34,027 nucleotides of DNA, taken from the NCBI RefSeq assembly GCF_004349245.1, contig NZ_SMLC01000077.1, forward strand, positions 1 through 34,027. Direction: 5' to 3'. The notes under the pieces are model-generated. The model was not told where the DNA came from. It was given only the letters and a program-made list of their open reading frames with translations, and did not search any database. A program made the position numbers and the translations under genes. Numbering within the stretch: position 1 is the stretch's first letter; the number at the start of each line of letters is the position of its first letter. This document shows positions 14,414 to 21,189 of the stretch, one piece after another. The DNA is from Actinomadura sp. 6K520 (lineage in GTDB: Bacteria; Actinomycetota; Actinomycetes; Streptosporangiales; Streptosporangiaceae).

Positions 14414-16717
14414 ATGAGCACAGCCCCTATGAACCCGGGAGCTACGAACACAGGCGCCATGAACACGGGCGCCGTGAACACCACGATCCTCGGATATCCC
14501 CGTATCGGGGCGCGCCGGGAGCTGAAGTTCGCCACCGAGGACTACTGGGCGGGACGCGCGGACGCCGACGCGCTCGCCAAGACCGGCGCCGACCTGCGCG
14601 CGGCGGTCTGGAACGAGCTGCGGGACGCCGGGCTGGACGCGATCCCGTCGAACACGTTCTCCTTCTACGACCAGGTCCTCGACACGAGCGTGCTGGTCGA
14701 CGCGGTCCCCGGCCGGTACCGGCACCTGACCGGGTTCGACCGCTACTTCGCCATGGCGCGCGGAGTGCAGGACGTCCCGCCCCTCGAAATGACCAAGTGG
14801 TTCGACACCAACTACCACTACATCGTGCCGGAGCTGGGGCCGGAGACCCGGTTCCGGCTGGCGGACGGCGCCGCCGCGAAGCCGCTGGCCGAGTACCGGG
14901 AGGCCAAGGCGCTCGGCTTCGAGACGCGTCCGGTGCTCGTCGGGCCGCTCACGTACCTGCTGCTGGCGAAGCCGTCGCCGGACGCGCCGGAGGGCTTCCG
15001 CCCGCTCGACCTCCTCGACGGGCTCGTCGACGTGTACGCCGAGGTCCTGGAGCGCCTGGCCGGGTCGGGGGCGGCGTGGGTGCAGCTGGACGAGCCCGCC
15101 CTCGTCGCCGACCGCACCGAGGAGGAGATCGACGCCCTCGCCCGCGCCTACACGCGGCTCGGGCGGCTGACGAGCAGGCCCCGCCTGATGGTCGCCGCGT
15201 ACTTCGGCACGATCGGCACCGCCGCGTTGCAGCGGCTGTCCCGCAGCCGCGTCGAGGCCGTCGCGCTGGACTTCGTCGCCGGGCCCGGCAACCTCGACGT
15301 CCTCGCCTCCGTCGGCGGGCTCCCGCGCAAGACGCTCGTGGCGGGCGTGGTGGACGGCCGCAACGTGTGGCGCACCGACCAGCGCCGGGCAAGGGCGACG
15401 TGCGCCTCGCTGCTCGGGCTCGTCGACCGGCTGGTGGTGAGCACGTCCTGCTCGCTGCTGCACGTCCCGATCGACCTGGACGCCGAGACCGCGCTCGACC
15501 CGGACGTCCGGGGACGGCTCGCGTTCGCCCGGCAGAAGGTCGCCGAGGTCATCGCGGTCGGGCGCGCCCTGAAGGAGGACGTCCAGGCCCCGGCGGAGGC
15601 CCCCGCCGCCGCGGGGATCGACCGGGCCGTCCGGGAGCGGCTGGACTCGATCGGCGACACCCGGCGCGGCGACCGCGGTACCCGGTTCACCGCCCAGCGG
15701 GACGCGCTCGGCCTGCCCGAACTCGCCACGACCACGATCGGCTCGTTCCCGCAGACGCCCGAGATCCGCCGCGCCCGCGCCGACCGCCGTGCCGGGCGGA
15801 TCACCGAGGCGGACTACGAGCGGGCGATGAAGGACGAGATCGCCCGCGTCATCGCGCTCCAGGAGGACCTCGGGCTCGACGTCCTCGTGCACGGCGAGCC
15901 GGAGCGCAACGACATGGTTCAGTACTTCGCCGAGCAGCTCGACGGGTACGCCGCGACCGAGCACGGGTGGGTGCAGTCGTACGGGTCGCGTTACGTCCGC
16001 CCGCCGATCCTGCACAGCGACGTCGCGCGTCCCCGGCCGATGACCGTGGAGTGGGCGACGTACGCGCAGTCGCTGACGAGCAGGCCGGTCAAGGGGATGC
16101 TGACCGGCCCGGTGACGATGCTCGCGTGGTCGTTCGTCCGCGACGACCAGCCGCTCGCGGAGACGGCCCGGCAGGTCGCGCTGGCCCTGCGGGACGAGAT
16201 CGCCGACCTGGAGGCGGCCGGGATCCGGATCATCCAGGTCGACGAGCCCGCGCTGCGTGAGCTGCTACCGCTGCGCGACGCCGAGCGGCCCGGCTACCTG
16301 GACTGGGCGGTCGGCGCGTTCCGGCTGGCCACGTCGGGCGTCGCCGACACCACCCAGATCCACACGCACATGTGCTACTCGGAGTTCGGCGAGATCATCG
16401 GCGCGATCGGGGCGCTGGACGCCGACGTCACCAGCGTGGAGGCGGCCCGCTCGCACATGGAGCTGGTCGGCGACCTGCGCGCCGCCGGGTACGCGAACGG
16501 CATCGGGCCCGGCGTGTGGGACATCCACTCGCCCCGCGTCCCCGCCGCGGGCGAGATGGAGGAGAACCTGCGGCGCGCGCTGCGGGCCGTCGAGCCGGCG
16601 CGGCTGTGGGTCAACCCCGACTGCGGGCTGAAGACCCGCGGCTACCCGGAGACGGAGGCGTCGCTGCGGAACCTGGTGGCGGCGGCGCGGCGCGTCCGGG
16701 AGGACGTGACCGGCTGA
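14414..16717 (+). CDS. metE: Cobalamin-independent methionine synthase (5-methyltetrahydropteroyltriglutamate-homocysteine methyltransferase)
   Basis: This 767-residue enzyme transfers the methyl group of methyltetrahydrofolate-polyglutamate to homocysteine, the last step of methionine synthesis, without B12. The N-terminal domain begins TTILGYPRIGARRELK; the C-terminal catalytic domain begins TTTIGSFPQTPEIR. Zinc ligands are present: His652 and Cys654 in HTHMCYSEF, Glu676 and Cys737 in NPDCGLKTRG. Length matches the family. The ATG at 14414 has GAGGGAAG upstream; two further in-frame ATGs (14429, 14459) precede the conserved start, and this leader contains an NTGA-type pentapeptide repeat not found in the family core. 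The riboswitch upstream shows B12 repression. A long antisense frame over the gene is a codon-bias shadow. Confidence 0.97.
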   Translation: MSTAPMNPGATNTGAMNTGAVNTTILGYPRIGARRELKFATEDYWAGRADADALAKTGADLRAAVWNELRDAGLDAIPSNTFSFYDQVLDTSVLVDAVPGRYRHLTGFDRYFAMARGVQDVPPLEMTKWFDTNYHYIVPELGPETRFRLADGAAAKPLAEYREAKALGFETRPVLVGPLTYLLLAKPSPDAPEGFRPLDLLDGLVDVYAEVLERLAGSGAAWVQLDEPALVADRTEEEIDALARAYTRLGRLTSRPRLMVAAYFGTIGTAALQRLSRSRVEAVALDFVAGPGNLDVLASVGGLPRKTLVAGVVDGRNVWRTDQRRARATCASLLGLVDRLVVSTSCSLLHVPIDLDAETALDPDVRGRLAFARQKVAEVIAVGRALKEDVQAPAEAPAAAGIDRAVRERLDSIGDTRRGDRGTRFTAQRDALGLPELATTTIGSFPQTPEIRRARADRRAGRITEADYERAMKDEIARVIALQEDLGLDVLVHGEPERNDMVQYFAEQLDGYAATEHGWVQSYGSRYVRPPILHSDVARPRPMTVEWATYAQSLTSRPVKGMLTGPVTMLAWSFVRDDQPLAETARQVALALRDEIADLEAAGIRIIQVDEPALRELLPLRDAERPGYLDWAVGAFRLATSGVADTTQIHTHMCYSEFGEIIGAIGALDADVTSVEAARSHMELVGDLRAAGYANGIGPGVWDIHSPRVPAAGEMEENLRRALRAVEPARLWVNPDCGLKTRGYPETEASLRNLVAAARRVREDVTG

Positions 16718-16751
16718 GGCCGGGGTAGGCCCCGGGCCGCCGGTGAGGGTG

Positions 16752-16794
16752 CCACGTGGTCTGACCGTCCCCCCCGTACGGTCAGACCACGTGG
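16752..16794. terminator. Bidirectional 17-bp hairpin terminator sharing the last codons of the minus-strand gene
   Basis: CCACGTGGTCTGACCGT (16752-16768) pairs perfectly with 16778-16794 around a 9-base C-rich loop. It follows metE by 34 bp. Its right arm includes the stop codon (16782-16784) and last codons of the convergent HATPase gene. Confidence 0.85.
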
Positions 16795-17558
16795 ACGTCG
16801 TCCATCGCCTCGCAGAGCCGGACGATCTGCTCGCCGACCTCGGTGATGTCGGTGACCGGGAGTTCGCCGGCCTCCCCGGCGCGGGCGTGCCAGCGGAACG
16901 TCTCGTCCTCGCACCGCACCGACAGATCGTCGCAGGTCAGGACGGAGGCCCCGGGTTCGTGCCCGAGCGAGAAGCGGTCGATGCCGCGCTGGACGAGCAG
17001 TGTGTGCAGGACCTTCGCGGCCTGTGCCGGGCCGTTCGGCGTCCGGACGTGGCGGCGGCCGCGGGCGATGCGGGTGCGCGGGATGGGGAGGGCGAACCAG
17101 GTGGCCTTGCCGCGGGCGGCCGGCGAGCTGAGGCGGGACCGGGTCGGGTGGTGCCCCCAGCGCCCCTCGGTGAGGATGTCGATGATCTCCAGGCCGCGGC
17201 CGCGCTCGCGCATCCGGCCGGGGCCGCCCGGGTGCCCGCGCCATTCCCGGAGCGTGTCGAACGCCTTGACGACCAGCTCGTCATGGCCGCGTCCGTCGCT
17301 CCGCCGGTAGACCCAGAGTTCGGCGGAGCGCGCCCCTTCCCCGGGGGTGGCGTGGTCGAGGACGTTGGTGGCGAGTTCGCTGACCATGAGGGTCACGTCG
17401 TCGACGTTCTCGCCCGACAGCCCGAGTGCGGGCAGCAGACCCGCGACGTGTGCCCGCGCCACGGCCGCGATGGTCTCGTCGCCCGGTAGTGGGAGTGCCG
17501 CGCAGCCGCCGTTCTCAAGCCTCCAGGGAATTCCGCGAGCCGCCGCGGTCTCCGTCAT
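16782..17558 (-). CDS. HATPase-domain anti-sigma-like protein with extra C-terminal domain
   Basis: This 258-residue protein has an N-terminal half (about residues 15-165) that is a GHKL ATP-binding module of the RsbW type: N box VSELATNVLDHA near residue 70, a degenerate G1 region (VKAFDTLREWRG) and G2 box ERGRGLEIIDIL. The remaining 90 residues (RTPNGPAQAAKVLHTLL, then CEDETFRWHAR) form a domain I do not recognise by name, seen in proteins encoded beside DUF397/XRE pairs. Its role is presumably to sequester a sigma factor or regulator; partner unknown. The ATG at 17556-17558 has a GAGGGTGG site; a TTG at 17573 is less likely. A TGTGATTCACA palindrome lies about 85 bp upstream. Confidence 0.8.
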   Translation of the reverse strand: MTETAAARGIPWRLENGGCAALPLPGDETIAAVARAHVAGLLPALGLSGENVDDVTLMVSELATNVLDHATPGEGARSAELWVYRRSDGRGHDELVVKAFDTLREWRGHPGGPGRMRERGRGLEIIDILTEGRWGHHPTRSRLSSPAARGKATWFALPIPRTRIARGRRHVRTPNGPAQAAKVLHTLLVQRGIDRFSLGHEPGASVLTCDDLSVRCEDETFRWHARAGEAGELPVTDITEVGEQIVRLCEAMDDVHVV

Positions 17559-17641
17559 GACGCCCACCCTCAAGAGTTCGCGGAGCCATTCGCAATTCCG
17601 GCAATCGCGACATGAGCTCTCATGTTTCGCGAGTCGCTATG

Positions 17642-17652
17642 TGTGATTCACA
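17642..17652. promoter_or_regulatory. Palindromic operator candidate TGTGATTCACA (HATPase gene)
   Basis: TGTGA-T-TCACA followed by GAT lies about 85 bases upstream of the HATPase start. The reverse complement equals the motif at 19024-19034, and weaker matches lie upstream of two other genes of the island. It is probably the binding site of the XRE/DUF5753 regulator, which is inference. The 343-base non-coding stretch 17559-17901 otherwise holds a CATGAG-CT-CTCATG inverted repeat (17611-17624) and the terminator at 17841-17899. Confidence 0.6.
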
Positions 17653-17840
17653 GATCCAAGCTTGACACACCGGAGGCCGTGGGACGTGGCACACCACGAA
17701 GCTCGTCCGAGCACGATCGAGACGGTCTCAAATACGCCTGAAGCCATACAAAACACGTCTCCGCCCGGCGCGGTGGGCGTGTACCGGACGGAGGAGAGAC
17801 CGGCCGGCGCCGGCGCAGTAGCGTGGAGACGCCTGAGAGA

Positions 17841-17899
17841 GGGCCGCACACATGAAGGTCCCCCAGGGGTGCAGCCCTGGGGGACCTGGTGTGCGGCCC
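17841..17899 (-). terminator. Very strong hairpin terminator of the DUF397/XRE operon
   Basis: Two stacked perfect stems: 17841-17851 pairs with 17889-17899 (GGGCCGCACAC), and 17856-17868 pairs with 17875-17887 (AGGTCCCCCAGGG), interrupted by a 4-versus-1-base internal loop. In total 24 bp are paired. It begins two bases after the stop codon of the minus-strand DUF397 gene. Confidence 0.88.
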
Positions 17900-17901
17900 G
17901 A

Positions 17902-18099
17902 TCAGCGGTCGTAGCGACCCGCCCGCACGTCCTCGAGGAACGAGGCGAACACGGGCCGGGCCACGACGTGCGCCCCGGCCTCGGGCGTCCTGCTGTCGCG
18001 CAGCCCCGTGGCCGTCTCGAGGTCGGCGACCTCGACGCAGCCTCCGTTGCTGCTCGCACTGGCGGTGGCCTTGAACCACCGTGCCTGAGAGAGGTCCAT
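17902..18099 (-). CDS. DUF397 domain protein (first copy)
   Basis: This is a 65-residue small protein with the full DUF397 pattern: DLSQARWFKAT, SSNGGCVEVADL, a central GLRDSRTPEAG and a C-terminal FASFLEDVRAGRYD. DUF397 proteins are encoded next to XRE/DUF5753 regulators across actinomycetes (the whiJ-like arrangement) and are thought to interact with or antagonise them; biochemical proof is limited. Here it follows its XRE gene by 29 bp in the same operon, and that gap consists of three 11-bp tandem repeats. A strong terminator follows directly. Confidence 0.92.
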   Translation of the reverse strand: MDLSQARWFKATASASSNGGCVEVADLETATGLRDSRTPEAGAHVVARPVFASFLEDVRAGRYDR

Positions 18100-18104
18100 A
18101 CCGC

Positions 18105-18135
18105 TCCTACTCCGGTCCTACTCCGGTCCTACTCC
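18105..18135. repeat. 11-bp tandem repeat across the XRE stop codon
   Basis: TCCTACTCCGG occurs at 18105-18115 and 18116-18126, with a partial third copy TCCTACTCC at 18127-18135. The stop codon (TAG, complement of 18129-18131) of the XRE gene is inside the third copy. The array forms the whole gap between XRE and the downstream DUF397 gene. Confidence 0.85.
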
Positions 18136-18971
18136 AGCGTCGCGATCATTTTCTCCAGGTGCTCCGCGGTGTCGGCGGGACTCAGCGCCGCCGCGCGGAT
18201 CTGCTCGAAGATGCGGTCATAGGCCTCCACTTTTCCGGGGGTGTCGATCTCCTGGATGTCGGCGTCGTTCTCAAGGAAGACCATGGACGGCTCCCCGCCG
18301 GGGAAGCGGAAGATGTTGACCAGGGTCGCCATGCCGGGGTGCAGGCCGTCCGACAGGCGCAGCAGCCGTAGCTCGACGTTGGCACGCGCACCCATGCCGA
18401 GCAGGTGGCGCAGCTGGGCGCGGCGGTCGCCCGCGTCGCCCCACTCGTACAGCAGCGACGCCTCGGTGAGCACCGCGATCAGCTCCGGCGCGGTGCCGTC
18501 GTCGCGTTCCAGGGTCTGCTGCCGCCGCAGCCGCGCCCGCAGCGCCCGCTCCCGCCACTCCGGCGGCTTCGACCCGGACGCGAGCAGGGCCTGCATGTAC
18601 GGGAGGGTCTGCAGCAGCCCCGGCAGGACCAGCGGCATGATCACCCGGATCTCCCGCGCGTCGCCCTCGTAGCCGGGGAACTCGTTCTCGAACACGTCGG
18701 AGTACTCGCGCCACCAGGCCCGCTGCCGCGCCCGGCCGGCCAGTTCCTCCAGCTCGGCGAGGTCGCTTCCCGCGTAGATGCGGGCCAGGTCGCGGATGTC
18801 GCTCAGCTCGGGCCGCACCCAGTTGTTGGCCTCGAACCGCCCGACCTTGCCCCGGCCCCAGTTCAGCCTGTCGCACACCTGGTTGGCGGTGTATCCCGCC
18901 TCGACGCGCAGTTCCCGGAGGCGGCGCGCCAGGCTCCGCTTCGCGATGGTGGCCCCGTAAGCCTCGCTCAC
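18129..18971 (-). CDS. XRE-family regulator with DUF5753 domain
   Basis: This 280-residue transcription factor has residues about 12-70 as the helix-turn-helix (LARRLRELRVEAGYTANQV, then VGRFEANNWVRP). Residues about 95-275 are DUF5753 (VFENEFPGYEGDAREIRVI, LPGLLQTLPYMQALL, IDTPGKVEAYDRIFEQI). The GTG start at 18969-18971 is chosen because AAGGGAGG lies eight bases upstream; longer frames run into the preceding DUF397 gene. It is flanked on both sides by DUF397 genes on the same strand. A TGTGAATCACA palindrome lies 53-63 bp upstream, with TGTGAT and TATGAT at promoter-like spacing on the minus strand, so it probably regulates itself. Confidence 0.93.
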   Translation of the reverse strand: MSEAYGATIAKRSLARRLRELRVEAGYTANQVCDRLNWGRGKVGRFEANNWVRPELSDIRDLARIYAGSDLAELEELAGRARQRAWWREYSDVFENEFPGYEGDAREIRVIMPLVLPGLLQTLPYMQALLASGSKPPEWRERALRARLRRQQTLERDDGTAPELIAVLTEASLLYEWGDAGDRRAQLRHLLGMGARANVELRLLRLSDGLHPGMATLVNIFRFPGGEPSMVFLENDADIQEIDTPGKVEAYDRIFEQIRAAALSPADTAEHLEKMIATLE

Positions 18972-19023
18972 CGGAACCACCTCCCTTGACACGCGGCAGG
19001 CATCATCATACGCCTTCCGAATT

Positions 19024-19034
19024 TGTGAATCACA
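19024..19034. promoter_or_regulatory. Palindromic operator candidate TGTGAATCACA (XRE gene)
   Basis: A perfect 11-bp palindrome in the 71-bp gap between the upstream DUF397 stop and the XRE start, also followed by GAT. On the minus strand TGTGAT and TATGAT are 18 bases apart, so the palindrome would cover a -35 element. Confidence 0.62.
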
Positions 19035-19042
19035 GATTTCGG

Positions 19043-19258
19043 CTAGGACGCGGCACGGTCGAACTCGCCGTTCTTCACGCCGTCCAGGAAGCAGGCCCAC
19101 TCGTGCTCGTCGAAAACCGAGATGAGCTGCCCTGATGTGCGCAGAAGTGTCCATTCATTGACAAAAGCGACTTCGATGGCGCCCTCGTCCGTTCCCGAGC
19201 GCTTCCAGTCCAGGGCGTCCGGGTCGACGCCCAGCTCAGCCACGGTCGGCTTCCTCAT
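19043..19258 (-). CDS. DUF397 domain protein (second copy)
   Basis: This is a 71-residue DUF397 protein that differs clearly from the copy at 17902-18099. Signature segments are LDWKRSGTDEGAIEVAFVN and the C-terminal SVFDEHEWACFLDGVKNGEFD, the latter very close to consensus. The usual Cys of the GGCVEVA motif is replaced (GAIEVA). The ATG at 19256-19258 is preceded by GGGGAGG; an upstream in-frame start at 19273 has no site. It lies 71 bp upstream of the XRE gene on the same strand; an operator candidate in that gap suggests separate or additional control. Presumably it partners the same XRE protein or a homologue elsewhere. Confidence 0.88.
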   Translation of the reverse strand: MRKPTVAELGVDPDALDWKRSGTDEGAIEVAFVNEWTLLRTSGQLISVFDEHEWACFLDGVKNGEFDRAAS

Positions 19259-19270
19259 CGCGCCTCCCCG

Positions 19271-19360
19271 CACGCTGTGCGCACGCTGTCTTCACGCTGT
19301 CTTCACGCTGGCCGCACCCTGTCTTCACGCTGTCCTCACCCTGTTGATTCACCCTGTCTT
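19271..19360. repeat. Eight-copy 11-bp tandem repeat between methyltransferase and DUF397 genes
   Basis: Units of CACGCTGTCTT type start at 19271, 19282, 19293, 19304, 19315, 19326, 19337 (13 bp) and 19350. The stop codon of the methyltransferase gene (complement of 19349-19351) lies at the junction of the last two units. The 13-bp unit contains TTGATTCACC, a near match to the operator motif, about 88 bp upstream of the DUF397 start. On the minus strand most copies carry a TGA in shifting frames. Confidence 0.85.
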
Positions 19361-20176
19361 CTTCGCCACAGCGCAGTAGCCCCACCGAGAGCCATCACTG
19401 TCGGCCTCTTCCGGGTCCTCGGCCCCCCACAGGCCGACGTAGGTGAGGCCCGCGGCGGCCCCCTCGTACGGCGGGACGACCTCCAGGCCCGTGAAGAAGC
19501 GCTCGATCTCCCGGAGACTCCGCGGTATGGCACCGGCCGTGGACCGCGAGTACACCTCCCGGACCGTGCCGACCGCCTTGTCGACCTGCCGGTCGCTGGT
19601 GATCGAGGACAGCGCCAGGTAGCTGCCGGGCACCAGCCGGTCCATGTACTGCCCGATGAGGCCCCAGGGGTCGTCCTCGTCCGCCACGAAGTGGGTCAGC
19701 GCCACGGCCAGCAGCGCGACCGGCTGCGTGAAGTCGATCGTCGCCCGGGTCACCTCGTGCCCGAGCAGCCCCTCCGGGTCCCGGAAGTCCGCCGTGATGA
19801 AGGCCGTCCCGGACGAGCCCGCCAGCAGCCGGTTCGCATGCGCCGTGACCAGCGGATCGTTGTCGGCGTACAGCACCCGCGCGTCGGGCGCGACGGCCTG
19901 CGCCGCGTCGTGGGTGTTGTTCATCGTCGGCAGCCCGGCGCCGATGTCGATGAACTGCCGGATGCCCTGCTGGGCCAGCCACCGCACGGCCCGCTGCAGG
20001 AATCCGCGGTTCGCCCACGCGGCGTCCTCGAGCTCGGGCATCTGCTTGCGGACCGTTTCCACCGCCTGGCGGTCGACCTCGTAGTTGTCGGTGCCGCCGA
20101 GGATGTAGTCGTACATCCGGGCCGGGCTGGGAATCGTGATGTCCACGCCAGGTGGCGCCTTCTCGGTCTCGCTCAC
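19349..20176 (-). CDS. SAM-dependent methyltransferase (DUF574/SAF family)
   Basis: This 275-residue member of the DUF574 methyltransferase-like family is common in actinomycetes near regulatory genes. The N-terminal PSPARMYDYILGGTDNYEVDR signature is diagnostic, followed by the SAM-binding FIDIGAGLPT near residue 90 and LYADNDPLV near 120. The fold is Rossmann-like. The methyl acceptor is unknown; some related Streptomyces proteins affect secondary metabolism. The GTG start (20174-20176) has GGAGG eight bases upstream. CATAAT on the minus strand (20218-20213) is a plausible -10, with a TGTGATGCACG motif just downstream. Upstream and probably independent of the DUF397/XRE operon, from which it is separated by the 11-bp repeat array. 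Confidence 0.92.
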   Translation of the reverse strand: MSETEKAPPGVDITIPSPARMYDYILGGTDNYEVDRQAVETVRKQMPELEDAAWANRGFLQRAVRWLAQQGIRQFIDIGAGLPTMNNTHDAAQAVAPDARVLYADNDPLVTAHANRLLAGSSGTAFITADFRDPEGLLGHEVTRATIDFTQPVALLAVALTHFVADEDDPWGLIGQYMDRLVPGSYLALSSITSDRQVDKAVGTVREVYSRSTAGAIPRSLREIERFFTGLEVVPPYEGAAAGLTYVGLWGAEDPEEADSDGSRWGYCAVAKKTG

Positions 20177-20200
20177 CGTCTCGCCTCCGTCGCCGCAACT

Positions 20201-20211
20201 TGTGATGCACG
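20201..20211. promoter_or_regulatory. Weaker copy of the palindromic motif (methyltransferase gene)
   Basis: TGTGATGCACG followed by GAT matches TGTGAWTCACA at nine of eleven positions. It lies 25-35 bases upstream of the methyltransferase GTG and just downstream of a CATAAT hexamer on the minus strand, where a repressor could block transcription. Confidence 0.42.
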
Positions 20212-20328
20212 GATTATGAAACATGTCCCCTTTCCCTGCGACGGTTCGGACGGGGCGGGCATCAGCGGGCATCACCGCCTCTCCCGCGGGCATGACCCGG
20301 CAATCGACGCACTCGGGGAGGAATGACC

Positions 20329-21159
20329 ATGAAAACCGCGCCGAATCTCGCGCTCGGGCAGCTGACGATGCAGTTCATCGGCAACGCGACGGCACTGCTG
20401 CGCTGCGGGCCGTTCACGCTGCTCACCGACCCGAACTTCCTGCACCGCGGGCAACGCGCCTACCTCGGGAACGGGCTGAGCTCACGCCGCCTCACCGACC
20501 CCGCGCTGCGCATCGACGAACTGCCGCGACTGGACGCCGTCGTCCTTTCCCACCTGCACGGCGACCACTGGGACCGGGTCGCCCGCGCCAAGCTCGACCG
20601 GGGCCTGCCGATCGTCACCACCCCGCACGCCGCCCGCCGCCTCCAGGGCCTGCACCGGTTCCGCCACGCGGTCGGCCTCCGCACGTGGGAGTCGCACACC
20701 CTCGTGAAGGACGGGGCACAACTGCGCGTAACGTCGCTGCCCGGCCGGCACGCACCCGGCCCCGCCCGCCTGCTGCTGCCGCCGGTGATGGGCAGCCTGC
20801 TGGAATTCGGCCCGGCGGCGGGTGACGTCCAGTTCCGCCTCTACATCACCGGCGACACCCTGATGTACGACGGAATCCAGCAGATCGCCCGCCGCCATCC
20901 GACGATCGACCTGGCCATCCTCCATTTGGGCGGCACGAAGCTGCCCTGCGGGCTCATCGTCACCATGGACGCCGCCCAAGGCGCCGACCTCCTGGAGACG
21001 ATCCGTCCCGCGAATGCCGTCCCCGTCCACTACGACGACTACCCCGTGTTCAGTTCCTCACTGGACGACTTCCGCCGGGAACTCGACCGGCGCGGTCTGG
21101 CCGGAGACGTGACCTTCGTCGAACGCGGCCGGACGCACACCTTCACCCACGGCCTATAG
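20329..21159 (+). CDS. MBL-fold metallo-hydrolase (UlaG-like)
   Basis: This is a 276-residue metallo-beta-lactamase-fold hydrolase. The metal motif HLHGDHWD starts at His75. Other probable ligands are His in GRHAPGP, Asp in YITGDT and His in VPVHYDDY. It resembles the UlaG/NAPE-PLD-like branch that hydrolyses lactone or phosphodiester bonds; the substrate is unknown. The ATG at 20329 is preferred because GGGGAGG lies about eight bases before it; an in-frame ATG at 20323 is too close to that site. It is divergent from the methyltransferase gene and convergent with the FAD-monooxygenase gene, with repeats of CCTATAG at the shared 3' region. Confidence 0.88.
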   Translation: MKTAPNLALGQLTMQFIGNATALLRCGPFTLLTDPNFLHRGQRAYLGNGLSSRRLTDPALRIDELPRLDAVVLSHLHGDHWDRVARAKLDRGLPIVTTPHAARRLQGLHRFRHAVGLRTWESHTLVKDGAQLRVTSLPGRHAPGPARLLLPPVMGSLLEFGPAAGDVQFRLYITGDTLMYDGIQQIARRHPTIDLAILHLGGTKLPCGLIVTMDAAQGADLLETIRPANAVPVHYDDYPVFSSSLDDFRRELDRRGLAGDVTFVERGRTHTFTHGL

Positions 21160-21189
21160 CTCCTATAGATAGCCCTATGGCCTCTAGAG
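21153..21189. repeat. 9-bp repeats across the stop codons of convergent genes
   Basis: CCTATAGCT (21153-21161), CCTATAGAT (21162-21170), CCTATGG (21174-21180) and CCTCTAGAG (21181-21189). The first copy contains the TAG stop of the metallo-hydrolase gene (21157-21159) and the last contains the complement of the stop of the monooxygenase gene (21184-21186). Confidence 0.65.

Noticed and set aside
14096..16015. A 639-codon open frame antisense to metE and its riboswitch
   Set aside because: The sense strand encodes a complete MetE with zinc ligands; the antisense text is low-complexity and has no recognisable family.
19271..19360. CRISPR-like array
   Set aside because: The units are 11 bp and directly contiguous, without spacers, so this is a minisatellite, not a CRISPR array.
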